Shown one piece after another: positions 1 through 10,340 of a DNA stretch of 64,000 bases (position 1 is the stretch's first letter; each line of letters opens with the position of its first letter). The DNA is from Hippasteria phrygiana (lineage: Eukaryota; Echinodermata; Asteroidea; Valvatida; Goniasteridae). The position numbers were made by a program, and so were the translations under genes. The notes under the pieces were generated by a model. The model did not search any database. It was not told the DNA's origin and saw only the letters and a list, made by a program, of their open reading frames with translations. The stretch spans positions 806,001-870,000 of the forward strand of contig JAZGUH010001235.1 of the NCBI GenBank assembly GCA_037893225.1. Reading direction: 5' to 3'.

Positions 1-139
1 ACACTTGTGGAGAAAATTCAAACCTCGCAATGTTTATTTTCTTCCCGGCCACCATCTGTGTGCAGATTACCTTCTATTTATTGCTCCATGTCTGTGAAAT
101 TCCCTGGGGTATGGACTTGCTTTACTCATTCATAATTGC
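1..139 (+). repeat. Partial satellite monomer at left edge, class C
   Basis: This is the last 139 bp of a monomer, positions 94-232. C95, C137, C145, the gtgtgcagattacc form at 151-164 and the catgtctgtgaaattccc form at 180-197 make it class C. The break is the window edge, not a biological truncation. Confidence 0.95.
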
Positions 140-371
140 ATGAAATATCAACCAAATTCAGTAATTTTGACATGTATGGATAGCTTAGATCTGGCGCTAC
201 ATGTTGCAATTATCGGCGGCTTCTTAGAGTTAAAACTTGTGGAGAAAATTCAAACCTCGCAATGTTTATTTTCTTTCCGGCCAACATCTGTGTACATGTT
301 ACCGTCTATTTATTGCTCCATGCATGTCAAATTCCCTGGGGTATGGACTTGCTTTACTCATTCATAATTGC
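140..371 (+). repeat. Class A' monomer (reference copy; 20 in window)
   Basis: A' is identical to class A except C197, so the 3' part reads ccctgggg and has no NcoI site. Starts: 140, 5705, 7328, 8255, 9878, 11964, 14050, 16832, 20078, 23093, 25875, 33291, 35377, 37462, 38389, 46268, 52061, 52988, 61332, and the 231-bp hybrid at 31901. It is usually followed by a D or D' monomer. The copies at 37462, 46268 and 52061 share two private changes, C14A and A104T, so they descend from one copy. The copy at 14050 has C177A. Confidence 0.95.
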
Positions 372-602
372 ATGAAATATCAACCAAATTCAGTAATTTT
401 GACAGGTATGGATAGCTTAGATCTGGCGCTACATGTTGCAATTATCGGCGGCTTCTTAGAGTTAAAACTTGTGGAGAAAATTCAAACCTCGCAATGTTTA
501 TTTTCTTTCCGGCCAACATCTGTGTGCAGATTACCTTCTATTTATTGCTCCATGCCTGTCAAATTCCCTAGGGTATGACTTGCTTTACTCATTCATAATT
601 GC
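372..602 (+). repeat. Class D' monomer, 231 bp (reference copy; 7 in window)
   Basis: D' is class D with G158 in place of T158 (gtgtgcagattacc). Starts: 372, 10110, 14282, 17064, 20310, 23325, 26107. It always follows A' and precedes Bm. Six of the seven lie in the 5.2-28 kb HOR. The copy at 372 carries T34G at base 405, a change shared only with the D monomer at 28193. Confidence 0.93.
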
Positions 603-834
603 ATGAAATATCAACCAAATTCAGTAATGTTGACATGTATGGATAGCTTAGATCTGGCGCTACATGTTGCAATTATCGGCGGCTTCTTAGAGTTAACACT
701 TGTGGAGAAAATTCAAACCTCGCAATGTTTATTTTCTTCCTGGCCACCATCTGTGTGCAGATTACCTCCTATTTATTGCTCCATGCCTGTCAAAATCCCT
801 GGGGTATGGACTTGCTTTACTCATTCATAATTGC
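603..834 (+). repeat. Class Bm monomer (reference copy; 25 in window)
   Basis: Bm is class B plus G27 (aatgttgac instead of aattttgac). Starts: 603, 5241, 7791, 10341, 12890, 14513, 17295, 20541, 23556, 26338, 29119, 32132, 34681, 36998, 37925, 39315, 43719, 45804, 46731, 49512, 51597, 52524, 53914, 58550, 62258. In all 25 cases the monomer before it is a 231-bp unit (D, D' or the 31901 hybrid) and the one after it is class A, so D-Bm-A behaves as a fixed trimer. The copy at 43719 has C195A. Confidence 0.95.
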
Positions 835-1066
835 ATGAAATATCAACCAAATTCAGTAATTTTGACATGTATGGATAGCTTAGATCTGGCGCTACATGTT
901 GCAATTATCGGCGGCTTCTTAGAGTTAAAACTTGTGGAGAAAATTCAAACCTCGCAATGTTTATTTTCTTTCCGGCCAACATCTGTGTACATGTTACCGT
1001 CTATTTATTGCTCCATGCATGTCAAATTCCATGGGGTATGGACTTGCTTTACTCATTCATAATTGC
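835..1066 (+). repeat. Class A monomer (reference copy; 66 in window)
   Basis: Class A has T27, A95, T137, C139, A145, gtgtacatgttaccgtct at 151-168, catgcatgtcaaattcc at 180-196 and an NcoI site CCATGG at 195-200. Other starts: 1299, 2923, 3387, 3851, 5473, 6400, 6864, 8023, 8950, 9414, 10573, 11501, 13122, 13586, 14745, 15904, 16368, 17527, 18455, 19150, 19614, 20773, 21701, 22165, 22629, 23788, 24947, 25411, 26570, 27498, 29351, 29815, 30742, 31669, 32364, 33059, 33523, 34218, 34913, 35145, 35609, 37230, 38157, 39547, 40243, 41402, 42561, 43951, 44647, 46036, 46963, 48122, 49744, 50440, 51829, 52756, 54146, 54842, 56001, 57160, 58782, 59478, 62490, 63186, plus 36072 with C95. Private changes: 3387 (T171G), 19614 (A87C), 29351 and 32364 (A11T), 33523, 35609 and 36072 (C143A), 34218 (C195A, which removes NcoI), 38157 (C10T). 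Confidence 0.95.
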
Positions 1067-1298
1067 ATGAAATATCAACCAAATTCAGTAATTTTGACAT
1101 GTATGGATAGCTTAGATCTGGCGCTACATGTTGCAATTATCGGCGGCTTCTTAGAGTTAACACTTGTGGAGAAAATTCAAACCTCGCAATGTTTATTTTC
1201 TTCCTGGCCACCATCTGTGTGCAGATTACCTCCTATTTATTGCTCCATGCCTGTCAAAATCCCTGGGGTATGGACTTGCTTTACTCATTCATAATTGC
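1067..1298 (+). repeat. Class B monomer (reference copy; 23 in window)
   Basis: Class B has T27, C95 (creating an HpaI site GTTAAC), T127, C137, T139, C145, gtgtgcagattacctcct at 151-168, C185 and A193. T139 removes the CpG found there in the other classes. Starts: 1067, 2226, 3155, 4546, 6632, 9182, 13354, 16136, 19382, 22397, 25179, 28424, 29583, 30510, 31437, 33986, 36535, 38852, 45341, 51134, 53451, 60868, 61795. The copy at 31437 has a private T74G. Confidence 0.95.
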
Positions 1299-1530
1299 AT
1301 GAAATATCAACCAAATTCAGTAATTTTGACATGTATGGATAGCTTAGATCTGGCGCTACATGTTGCAATTATCGGCGGCTTCTTAGAGTTAAAACTTGTG
1401 GAGAAAATTCAAACCTCGCAATGTTTATTTTCTTTCCGGCCAACATCTGTGTACATGTTACCGTCTATTTATTGCTCCATGCATGTCAAATTCCATGGGG
1501 TATGGACTTGCTTTACTCATTCATAATTGC

Positions 1531-1762
1531 ATGAAATATCAACCAAATTCAGTAATTTTGACATGTATGGATAGCTTAGATCTGGCGCTACATGTTGCAA
1601 TTATCGGCGGCTTCTTAGAGTTAACACTTGTGGAGAAAATTCAAACCTCGCAATGTTTATTTTCTTCCCGGCCACCATCTGTGTGCAGATTACCTTCTAT
1701 TTATTGCTCCATGTCTGTGAAATTCCCTGGGGTATGGACTTGCTTTACTCATTCATAATTGC
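1531..1762 (+). repeat. Class C monomer (reference copy; 35 in window)
   Basis: Class C has C95, C137, C139, C145, gtgtgcagattaccttct at 151-168 and catgtctgtgaaattccc at 180-197 (T184, C185, G189). Starts: 1531, 2690 (233 bp), 3619, 4083, 7096, 9646, 10805, 13818, 14977, 16600, 17759, 19846, 21005, 22861, 24020, 25643, 26802, 27961, 30047, 30974, 32596, 40707, 41866, 42793, 43256, 47427, 48586, 49049, 55306, 56465, 57624, 58087, 59942, 60405, 63650. The copy at 30974 has C97T. Confidence 0.95.
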
Positions 1763-1994
1763 ATGAAATATCAACCAAATTCAGTAATTTTGACATGTAT
1801 GGATAGCTTAGATCTGGCGCTACATGTTGCAATTATCGGCGGCTTCTTAGAGTTAAAACTTGTGGAGAAAATTCAAACCTCGCAATGTTTATTTTCTTTC
1901 CGGCCAACATCTGTGTGCAGATTACCTTCTATTTATTGCTCCATGTCTGTGAAATTCCCTGGGGTATGGACTTGCTTTACTCATTCATAATTGC
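1763..1994 (+). repeat. Class E monomer, D/C hybrid (reference copy; 11 in window)
   Basis: Class E has the left part of class D (A95, T137, A145) and the right part of class C (G158, T184, C185, G189, full 232-bp length). The exchange lies between positions 145 and 158. Starts: 1763, 11037, 11269, 15209, 17991, 18223, 21237, 21469, 24252, 27034, 27266. It is always preceded by C or by another E, as a C-D-C-D run reduced by one monomer would give. The copy at 21469 has T198C. Confidence 0.92.
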
Positions 1995-2225
1995 ATGAAA
2001 TATCAACCAAATTCAGTAATTTTGACATGTATGGATAGCTTAGATCTGGCGCTACATGTTGCAATTATCGGCGGCTTCTTAGAGTTAAAACTTGTGGAGA
2101 AAATTCAAACCTCGCAATGTTTATTTTCTTTCCGGCCAACATCTGTGTGCATATTACCTTCTATTTATTGCTCCATGCCTGTCAAATTCCCTAGGGTATG
2201 ACTTGCTTTACTCATTCATAATTGC
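1995..2225 (+). repeat. Class D monomer, 231 bp (reference copy; 44 in window)
   Basis: Class D has A95, T137, A145, gtgtgcatattacc at 151-164, C185, A199 (AvrII site CCTAGG) and a one-G deletion at 206/207 (gggtatgac). Starts: 1995, 4315, 5010, 5937, 7560, 8487, 12196, 12659, 15441, 24484, 28193, 28888, 30279, 31206, 32828, 33755, 34450, 36767, 37694, 38621, 39084, 40939, 42098, 43025, 43488, 45110, 45573, 46500, 47659, 48818, 49281, 50903, 51366, 52293, 53220, 53683, 55538, 56697, 57856, 58319, 60174, 60637, 61564, 62027. Private changes: 15441 (C167A), 28193 (T34G), 42098 and 47659 (T111C), 46500 (T226A), 49281 (C10T, C20T), 51366 (C164G), 60174 (G199). Confidence 0.95.
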
Positions 2226-2457
2226 ATGAAATATCAACCAAATTCAGTAATTTTGACATGTATGGATAGCTTAGATCTGGCGCTACATGTTGCAATTATC
2301 GGCGGCTTCTTAGAGTTAACACTTGTGGAGAAAATTCAAACCTCGCAATGTTTATTTTCTTCCTGGCCACCATCTGTGTGCAGATTACCTCCTATTTATT
2401 GCTCCATGCCTGTCAAAATCCCTGGGGTATGGACTTGCTTTACTCATTCATAATTGC

Positions 2458-2689
2458 ATGAAATATCAACCAAATTCAGTAATTTTGACATGTATGGATA
2501 GCTTAGATCTGGCGCTACATGTTGCAATTATCGGCGGCTTCTTAGAGTTAACACTTGTGGAGAAAATTCAAACCTCGCAATGTTTATTTTCTTCCCGGCC
2601 ACCATCTGTGTGCAGATTACCTTTTATTTATTGCTCCATGCCTGTCAAAATCCCTGGGGTATGGACTTGCTTTACTCATTCATAATTGC
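2458..2689 (+). repeat. Class F monomer (reference copy; 4 in window)
   Basis: Class F has C95, C137, C139 and C145 as in C and G, then accttttatt at 162-171 (T166, T167) and the B-type end (C185, A193). Starts: 2458, 4778, 28656, 61100. It is always preceded by a plain B. Its four copies mark related modules scattered over nearly 60 kb. Confidence 0.93.
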
Positions 2690-2922
2690 ATGAAATATCA
2701 ACCAAATTCAGTAATTTTGACATGTATGGATAGCTTAGATCTGGCGCTACATGTTGCAATTATCGGCGGCTTCTTAGAGTTAACACTTGTGGAGAAAATT
2801 CAAACCTCGCAATGTTTATTTTCTTCCCGGCCACCATCTGTGTGCAGATTTACCTTCTATTTATTGCTCCATGTCTGTGAAATTCCCTGGGGTATGGACT
2901 TGCTTTACTCATTCATAATTGC
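2690..2922 (+). repeat. 233-bp class C monomer with one inserted T
   Basis: The stretch cagattacc reads cagatttacc here (extra T within 2849-2851). It is the only 233-bp unit in the window; the rest of the monomer is ordinary class C. A true slippage event and a base-calling error in a T run are both possible. Confidence 0.9.
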
Positions 2923-4082
2923 ATGAAATATCAACCAAATTCAGTAATTTTGACATGTATGGATAGCTTAGATCTGGCGCTACATGTTGCAATTATCGGC
3001 GGCTTCTTAGAGTTAAAACTTGTGGAGAAAATTCAAACCTCGCAATGTTTATTTTCTTTCCGGCCAACATCTGTGTACATGTTACCGTCTATTTATTGCT
3101 CCATGCATGTCAAATTCCATGGGGTATGGACTTGCTTTACTCATTCATAATTGCATGAAATATCAACCAAATTCAGTAATTTTGACATGTATGGATAGCT
3201 TAGATCTGGCGCTACATGTTGCAATTATCGGCGGCTTCTTAGAGTTAACACTTGTGGAGAAAATTCAAACCTCGCAATGTTTATTTTCTTCCTGGCCACC
3301 ATCTGTGTGCAGATTACCTCCTATTTATTGCTCCATGCCTGTCAAAATCCCTGGGGTATGGACTTGCTTTACTCATTCATAATTGCATGAAATATCAACC
3401 AAATTCAGTAATTTTGACATGTATGGATAGCTTAGATCTGGCGCTACATGTTGCAATTATCGGCGGCTTCTTAGAGTTAAAACTTGTGGAGAAAATTCAA
3501 ACCTCGCAATGTTTATTTTCTTTCCGGCCAACATCTGTGTACATGTTACCGTCTATGTATTGCTCCATGCATGTCAAATTCCATGGGGTATGGACTTGCT
3601 TTACTCATTCATAATTGCATGAAATATCAACCAAATTCAGTAATTTTGACATGTATGGATAGCTTAGATCTGGCGCTACATGTTGCAATTATCGGCGGCT
3701 TCTTAGAGTTAACACTTGTGGAGAAAATTCAAACCTCGCAATGTTTATTTTCTTCCCGGCCACCATCTGTGTGCAGATTACCTTCTATTTATTGCTCCAT
3801 GTCTGTGAAATTCCCTGGGGTATGGACTTGCTTTACTCATTCATAATTGCATGAAATATCAACCAAATTCAGTAATTTTGACATGTATGGATAGCTTAGA
3901 TCTGGCGCTACATGTTGCAATTATCGGCGGCTTCTTAGAGTTAAAACTTGTGGAGAAAATTCAAACCTCGCAATGTTTATTTTCTTTCCGGCCAACATCT
4001 GTGTACATGTTACCGTCTATTTATTGCTCCATGCATGTCAAATTCCATGGGGTATGGACTTGCTTTACTCATTCATAATTGC

Positions 4083-5009
4083 ATGAAATATCAACCAAAT
4101 TCAGTAATTTTGACATGTATGGATAGCTTAGATCTGGCGCTACATGTTGCAATTATCGGCGGCTTCTTAGAGTTAACACTTGTGGAGAAAATTCAAACCT
4201 CGCAATGTTTATTTTCTTCCCGGCCACCATCTGTGTGCAGATTACCTTCTATTTATTGCTCCATGTCTGTGAAATTCCCTGGGGTATGGACTTGCTTTAC
4301 TCATTCATAATTGCATGAAATATCAACCAAATTCAGTAATTTTGACATGTATGGATAGCTTAGATCTGGCGCTACATGTTGCAATTATCGGCGGCTTCTT
4401 AGAGTTAAAACTTGTGGAGAAAATTCAAACCTCGCAATGTTTATTTTCTTTCCGGCCAACATCTGTGTGCATATTACCTTCTATTTATTGCTCCATGCCT
4501 GTCAAATTCCCTAGGGTATGACTTGCTTTACTCATTCATAATTGCATGAAATATCAACCAAATTCAGTAATTTTGACATGTATGGATAGCTTAGATCTGG
4601 CGCTACATGTTGCAATTATCGGCGGCTTCTTAGAGTTAACACTTGTGGAGAAAATTCAAACCTCGCAATGTTTATTTTCTTCCTGGCCACCATCTGTGTG
4701 CAGATTACCTCCTATTTATTGCTCCATGCCTGTCAAAATCCCTGGGGTATGGACTTGCTTTACTCATTCATAATTGCATGAAATATCAACCAAATTCAGT
4801 AATTTTGACATGTATGGATAGCTTAGATCTGGCGCTACATGTTGCAATTATCGGCGGCTTCTTAGAGTTAACACTTGTGGAGAAAATTCAAACCTCGCAA
4901 TGTTTATTTTCTTCCCGGCCACCATCTGTGTGCAGATTACCTTTTATTTATTGCTCCATGCCTGTCAAAATCCCTGGGGTATGGACTTGCTTTACTCATT
5001 CATAATTGC
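4083..5009. repeat. 927-bp module C-D-B-F, copy 1
   Basis: Four monomers starting at 4083, 4315, 4546 and 4778. The same ordered module occurs at 27961-28887 and 60405-61331, each 927 bp. A related form with E in place of C is at 1763-2689. Confidence 0.88.
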
Positions 5010-5240
5010 ATGAAATATCAACCAAATTCAGTAATTTTGACATGTATGGATAGCTTAGATCTGGCGCTACATGTTGCAATTATCGGCGGCTTCTTAGAGT
5101 TAAAACTTGTGGAGAAAATTCAAACCTCGCAATGTTTATTTTCTTTCCGGCCAACATCTGTGTGCATATTACCTTCTATTTATTGCTCCATGCCTGTCAA
5201 ATTCCCTAGGGTATGACTTGCTTTACTCATTCATAATTGC

Positions 5241-7790
5241 ATGAAATATCAACCAAATTCAGTAATGTTGACATGTATGGATAGCTTAGATCTGGCGCTA
5301 CATGTTGCAATTATCGGCGGCTTCTTAGAGTTAACACTTGTGGAGAAAATTCAAACCTCGCAATGTTTATTTTCTTCCTGGCCACCATCTGTGTGCAGAT
5401 TACCTCCTATTTATTGCTCCATGCCTGTCAAAATCCCTGGGGTATGGACTTGCTTTACTCATTCATAATTGCATGAAATATCAACCAAATTCAGTAATTT
5501 TGACATGTATGGATAGCTTAGATCTGGCGCTACATGTTGCAATTATCGGCGGCTTCTTAGAGTTAAAACTTGTGGAGAAAATTCAAACCTCGCAATGTTT
5601 ATTTTCTTTCCGGCCAACATCTGTGTACATGTTACCGTCTATTTATTGCTCCATGCATGTCAAATTCCATGGGGTATGGACTTGCTTTACTCATTCATAA
5701 TTGCATGAAATATCAACCAAATTCAGTAATTTTGACATGTATGGATAGCTTAGATCTGGCGCTACATGTTGCAATTATCGGCGGCTTCTTAGAGTTAAAA
5801 CTTGTGGAGAAAATTCAAACCTCGCAATGTTTATTTTCTTTCCGGCCAACATCTGTGTACATGTTACCGTCTATTTATTGCTCCATGCATGTCAAATTCC
5901 CTGGGGTATGGACTTGCTTTACTCATTCATAATTGCATGAAATATCAACCAAATTCAGTAATTTTGACATGTATGGATAGCTTAGATCTGGCGCTACATG
6001 TTGCAATTATCGGCGGCTTCTTAGAGTTAAAACTTGTGGAGAAAATTCAAACCTCGCAATGTTTATTTTCTTTCCGGCCAACATCTGTGTGCATATTACC
6101 TTCTATTTATTGCTCCATGCCTGTCAAATTCCCTAGGGTATGACTTGCTTTACTCATTCATAATTGCATGAAATATCAACCAAATTCAGTAATGTTGACA
6201 TGTATGGATAGCTTAGATCTGGCGCTACATGTTGCAATTATCGGCGGCTTCTTAGAGTTAACACTTGTGGAGAAAATTCAAACCTCGCAATGTTTATTTT
6301 CTTCCTGGCCACCATCTGTGTGCAGATTACCTCCTATTTATTGCTCCATGCCTGTCAAAATCCCTGGGGTATGGATTTGCTTTACTCATTCATAATTGCA
6401 TGAAATATCAACCAAATTCAGTAATTTTGACATGTATGGATAGCTTAGATCTGGCGCTACATGTTGCAATTATCGGCGGCTTCTTAGAGTTAAAACTTGT
6501 GGAGAAAATTCAAACCTCGCAATGTTTATTTTCTTTCCGGCCAACATCTGTGTACATGTTACCGTCTATTTATTGCTCCATGCATGTCAAATTCCATGGG
6601 GTATGGACTTGCTTTACTCATTCATAATTGCATGAAATATCAACCAAATTCAGTAATTTTGACATGTATGGATAGCTTAGATCTGGCGCTACATGTTGCA
6701 ATTATCGGCGGCTTCTTAGAGTTAACACTTGTGGAGAAAATTCAAACCTCGCAATGTTTATTTTCTTCCTGGCCACCATCTGTGTGCAGATTACCTCCTA
6801 TTTATTGCTCCATGCCTGTCAAAATCCCTGGGGTATGGACTTGCTTTACTCATTCATAATTGCATGAAATATCAACCAAATTCAGTAATTTTGACATGTA
6901 TGGATAGCTTAGATCTGGCGCTACATGTTGCAATTATCGGCGGCTTCTTAGAGTTAAAACTTGTGGAGAAAATTCAAACCTCGCAATGTTTATTTTCTTT
7001 CCGGCCAACATCTGTGTACATGTTACCGTCTATTTATTGCTCCATGCATGTCAAATTCCATGGGGTATGGACTTGCTTTACTCATTCATAATTGCATGAA
7101 ATATCAACCAAATTCAGTAATTTTGACATGTATGGATAGCTTAGATCTGGCGCTACATGTTGCAATTATCGGCGGCTTCTTAGAGTTAACACTTGTGGAG
7201 AAAATTCAAACCTCGCAATGTTTATTTTCTTCCCGGCCACCATCTGTGTGCAGATTACCTTCTATTTATTGCTCCATGTCTGTGAAATTCCCTGGGGTAT
7301 GGACTTGCTTTACTCATTCATAATTGCATGAAATATCAACCAAATTCAGTAATTTTGACATGTATGGATAGCTTAGATCTGGCGCTACATGTTGCAATTA
7401 TCGGCGGCTTCTTAGAGTTAAAACTTGTGGAGAAAATTCAAACCTCGCAATGTTTATTTTCTTTCCGGCCAACATCTGTGTACATGTTACCGTCTATTTA
7501 TTGCTCCATGCATGTCAAATTCCCTGGGGTATGGACTTGCTTTACTCATTCATAATTGCATGAAATATCAACCAAATTCAGTAATTTTGACATGTATGGA
7601 TAGCTTAGATCTGGCGCTACATGTTGCAATTATCGGCGGCTTCTTAGAGTTAAAACTTGTGGAGAAAATTCAAACCTCGCAATGTTTATTTTCTTTCCGG
7701 CCAACATCTGTGTGCATATTACCTTCTATTTATTGCTCCATGCCTGTCAAATTCCCTAGGGTATGACTTGCTTTACTCATTCATAATTGC
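5241..7790. repeat. 2550-bp tandem duplication, left copy (11 monomers)
   Basis: Order Bm-A-A'-D-Bmi-A-B-A-C-A'-D. The same eleven classes follow directly at 7791-10340 with the same total length. The one difference I saw is at monomer position 158 of the last unit: T at 7717 against G at 10267. Confidence 0.9.
6168..6399 (+). repeat. Class Bmi monomer (reference copy; 6 in window)
   Basis: Bmi is class Bm plus T209 (ggatttgc instead of ggacttgc). Starts: 6168, 8718, 12427, 15672, 18918, 24715; a related copy with T27 lies at 21933. T209 occurs nowhere outside 6.2-24.9 kb, so it marks the start of each copy of the zone-specific HOR. The copy at 15672 also has C14A. Confidence 0.95.
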
Positions 7791-10340
7791 ATGAAATATC
7801 AACCAAATTCAGTAATGTTGACATGTATGGATAGCTTAGATCTGGCGCTACATGTTGCAATTATCGGCGGCTTCTTAGAGTTAACACTTGTGGAGAAAAT
7901 TCAAACCTCGCAATGTTTATTTTCTTCCTGGCCACCATCTGTGTGCAGATTACCTCCTATTTATTGCTCCATGCCTGTCAAAATCCCTGGGGTATGGACT
8001 TGCTTTACTCATTCATAATTGCATGAAATATCAACCAAATTCAGTAATTTTGACATGTATGGATAGCTTAGATCTGGCGCTACATGTTGCAATTATCGGC
8101 GGCTTCTTAGAGTTAAAACTTGTGGAGAAAATTCAAACCTCGCAATGTTTATTTTCTTTCCGGCCAACATCTGTGTACATGTTACCGTCTATTTATTGCT
8201 CCATGCATGTCAAATTCCATGGGGTATGGACTTGCTTTACTCATTCATAATTGCATGAAATATCAACCAAATTCAGTAATTTTGACATGTATGGATAGCT
8301 TAGATCTGGCGCTACATGTTGCAATTATCGGCGGCTTCTTAGAGTTAAAACTTGTGGAGAAAATTCAAACCTCGCAATGTTTATTTTCTTTCCGGCCAAC
8401 ATCTGTGTACATGTTACCGTCTATTTATTGCTCCATGCATGTCAAATTCCCTGGGGTATGGACTTGCTTTACTCATTCATAATTGCATGAAATATCAACC
8501 AAATTCAGTAATTTTGACATGTATGGATAGCTTAGATCTGGCGCTACATGTTGCAATTATCGGCGGCTTCTTAGAGTTAAAACTTGTGGAGAAAATTCAA
8601 ACCTCGCAATGTTTATTTTCTTTCCGGCCAACATCTGTGTGCATATTACCTTCTATTTATTGCTCCATGCCTGTCAAATTCCCTAGGGTATGACTTGCTT
8701 TACTCATTCATAATTGCATGAAATATCAACCAAATTCAGTAATGTTGACATGTATGGATAGCTTAGATCTGGCGCTACATGTTGCAATTATCGGCGGCTT
8801 CTTAGAGTTAACACTTGTGGAGAAAATTCAAACCTCGCAATGTTTATTTTCTTCCTGGCCACCATCTGTGTGCAGATTACCTCCTATTTATTGCTCCATG
8901 CCTGTCAAAATCCCTGGGGTATGGATTTGCTTTACTCATTCATAATTGCATGAAATATCAACCAAATTCAGTAATTTTGACATGTATGGATAGCTTAGAT
9001 CTGGCGCTACATGTTGCAATTATCGGCGGCTTCTTAGAGTTAAAACTTGTGGAGAAAATTCAAACCTCGCAATGTTTATTTTCTTTCCGGCCAACATCTG
9101 TGTACATGTTACCGTCTATTTATTGCTCCATGCATGTCAAATTCCATGGGGTATGGACTTGCTTTACTCATTCATAATTGCATGAAATATCAACCAAATT
9201 CAGTAATTTTGACATGTATGGATAGCTTAGATCTGGCGCTACATGTTGCAATTATCGGCGGCTTCTTAGAGTTAACACTTGTGGAGAAAATTCAAACCTC
9301 GCAATGTTTATTTTCTTCCTGGCCACCATCTGTGTGCAGATTACCTCCTATTTATTGCTCCATGCCTGTCAAAATCCCTGGGGTATGGACTTGCTTTACT
9401 CATTCATAATTGCATGAAATATCAACCAAATTCAGTAATTTTGACATGTATGGATAGCTTAGATCTGGCGCTACATGTTGCAATTATCGGCGGCTTCTTA
9501 GAGTTAAAACTTGTGGAGAAAATTCAAACCTCGCAATGTTTATTTTCTTTCCGGCCAACATCTGTGTACATGTTACCGTCTATTTATTGCTCCATGCATG
9601 TCAAATTCCATGGGGTATGGACTTGCTTTACTCATTCATAATTGCATGAAATATCAACCAAATTCAGTAATTTTGACATGTATGGATAGCTTAGATCTGG
9701 CGCTACATGTTGCAATTATCGGCGGCTTCTTAGAGTTAACACTTGTGGAGAAAATTCAAACCTCGCAATGTTTATTTTCTTCCCGGCCACCATCTGTGTG
9801 CAGATTACCTTCTATTTATTGCTCCATGTCTGTGAAATTCCCTGGGGTATGGACTTGCTTTACTCATTCATAATTGCATGAAATATCAACCAAATTCAGT
9901 AATTTTGACATGTATGGATAGCTTAGATCTGGCGCTACATGTTGCAATTATCGGCGGCTTCTTAGAGTTAAAACTTGTGGAGAAAATTCAAACCTCGCAA
10001 TGTTTATTTTCTTTCCGGCCAACATCTGTGTACATGTTACCGTCTATTTATTGCTCCATGCATGTCAAATTCCCTGGGGTATGGACTTGCTTTACTCATT
10101 CATAATTGCATGAAATATCAACCAAATTCAGTAATTTTGACATGTATGGATAGCTTAGATCTGGCGCTACATGTTGCAATTATCGGCGGCTTCTTAGAGT
10201 TAAAACTTGTGGAGAAAATTCAAACCTCGCAATGTTTATTTTCTTTCCGGCCAACATCTGTGTGCAGATTACCTTCTATTTATTGCTCCATGCCTGTCAA
10301 ATTCCCTAGGGTATGACTTGCTTTACTCATTCATAATTGC
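7791..10340. repeat. 2550-bp tandem duplication, right copy (11 monomers)
   Basis: Order Bm-A-A'-D-Bmi-A-B-A-C-A'-D'. The near identity with 5241-7790 indicates a recent in-register duplication. The right copy continues into the longer zone 1 HOR (Bm-A-C-E-E-A-Dt). Confidence 0.9.

Larger units (their letters stand above)
1..5240. repeat. Array zone 0: loosely ordered monomers
   Basis: Order of classes: partial C, A', D', Bm, A, B, A, C, E, D, B, F, C (233 bp), A, B, A, C, A, C, D, B, F, D. There is no clear long period inside the zone. The module C-D-B-F-D-Bm-A from 4083 to 5704 recurs at 27961-29582 with the same length, 1622 bp. Confidence 0.85.

Noticed and set aside
237..1062. Many overlapping open reading frames of 66-123 codons on the plus strand
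   Set aside because: They are by-products of the tandem repeat. The 232-bp unit shifts frame at each junction, so a frame entering from one monomer ends in the next at the tca-taa stop. Class differences change residues freely (Lys/Thr, Phe-Arg-Pro-Thr against Ser-Trp-Pro-Pro), single monomers carry stops or frameshifts (38157, 49281, 2690), and no recognisable domain is encoded.
835..1066. Monomer built from two diverged halves of 116 bp
   Set aside because: Comparing the halves by eye shows only short shared words (acatgt, caaattc) without collinear similarity.
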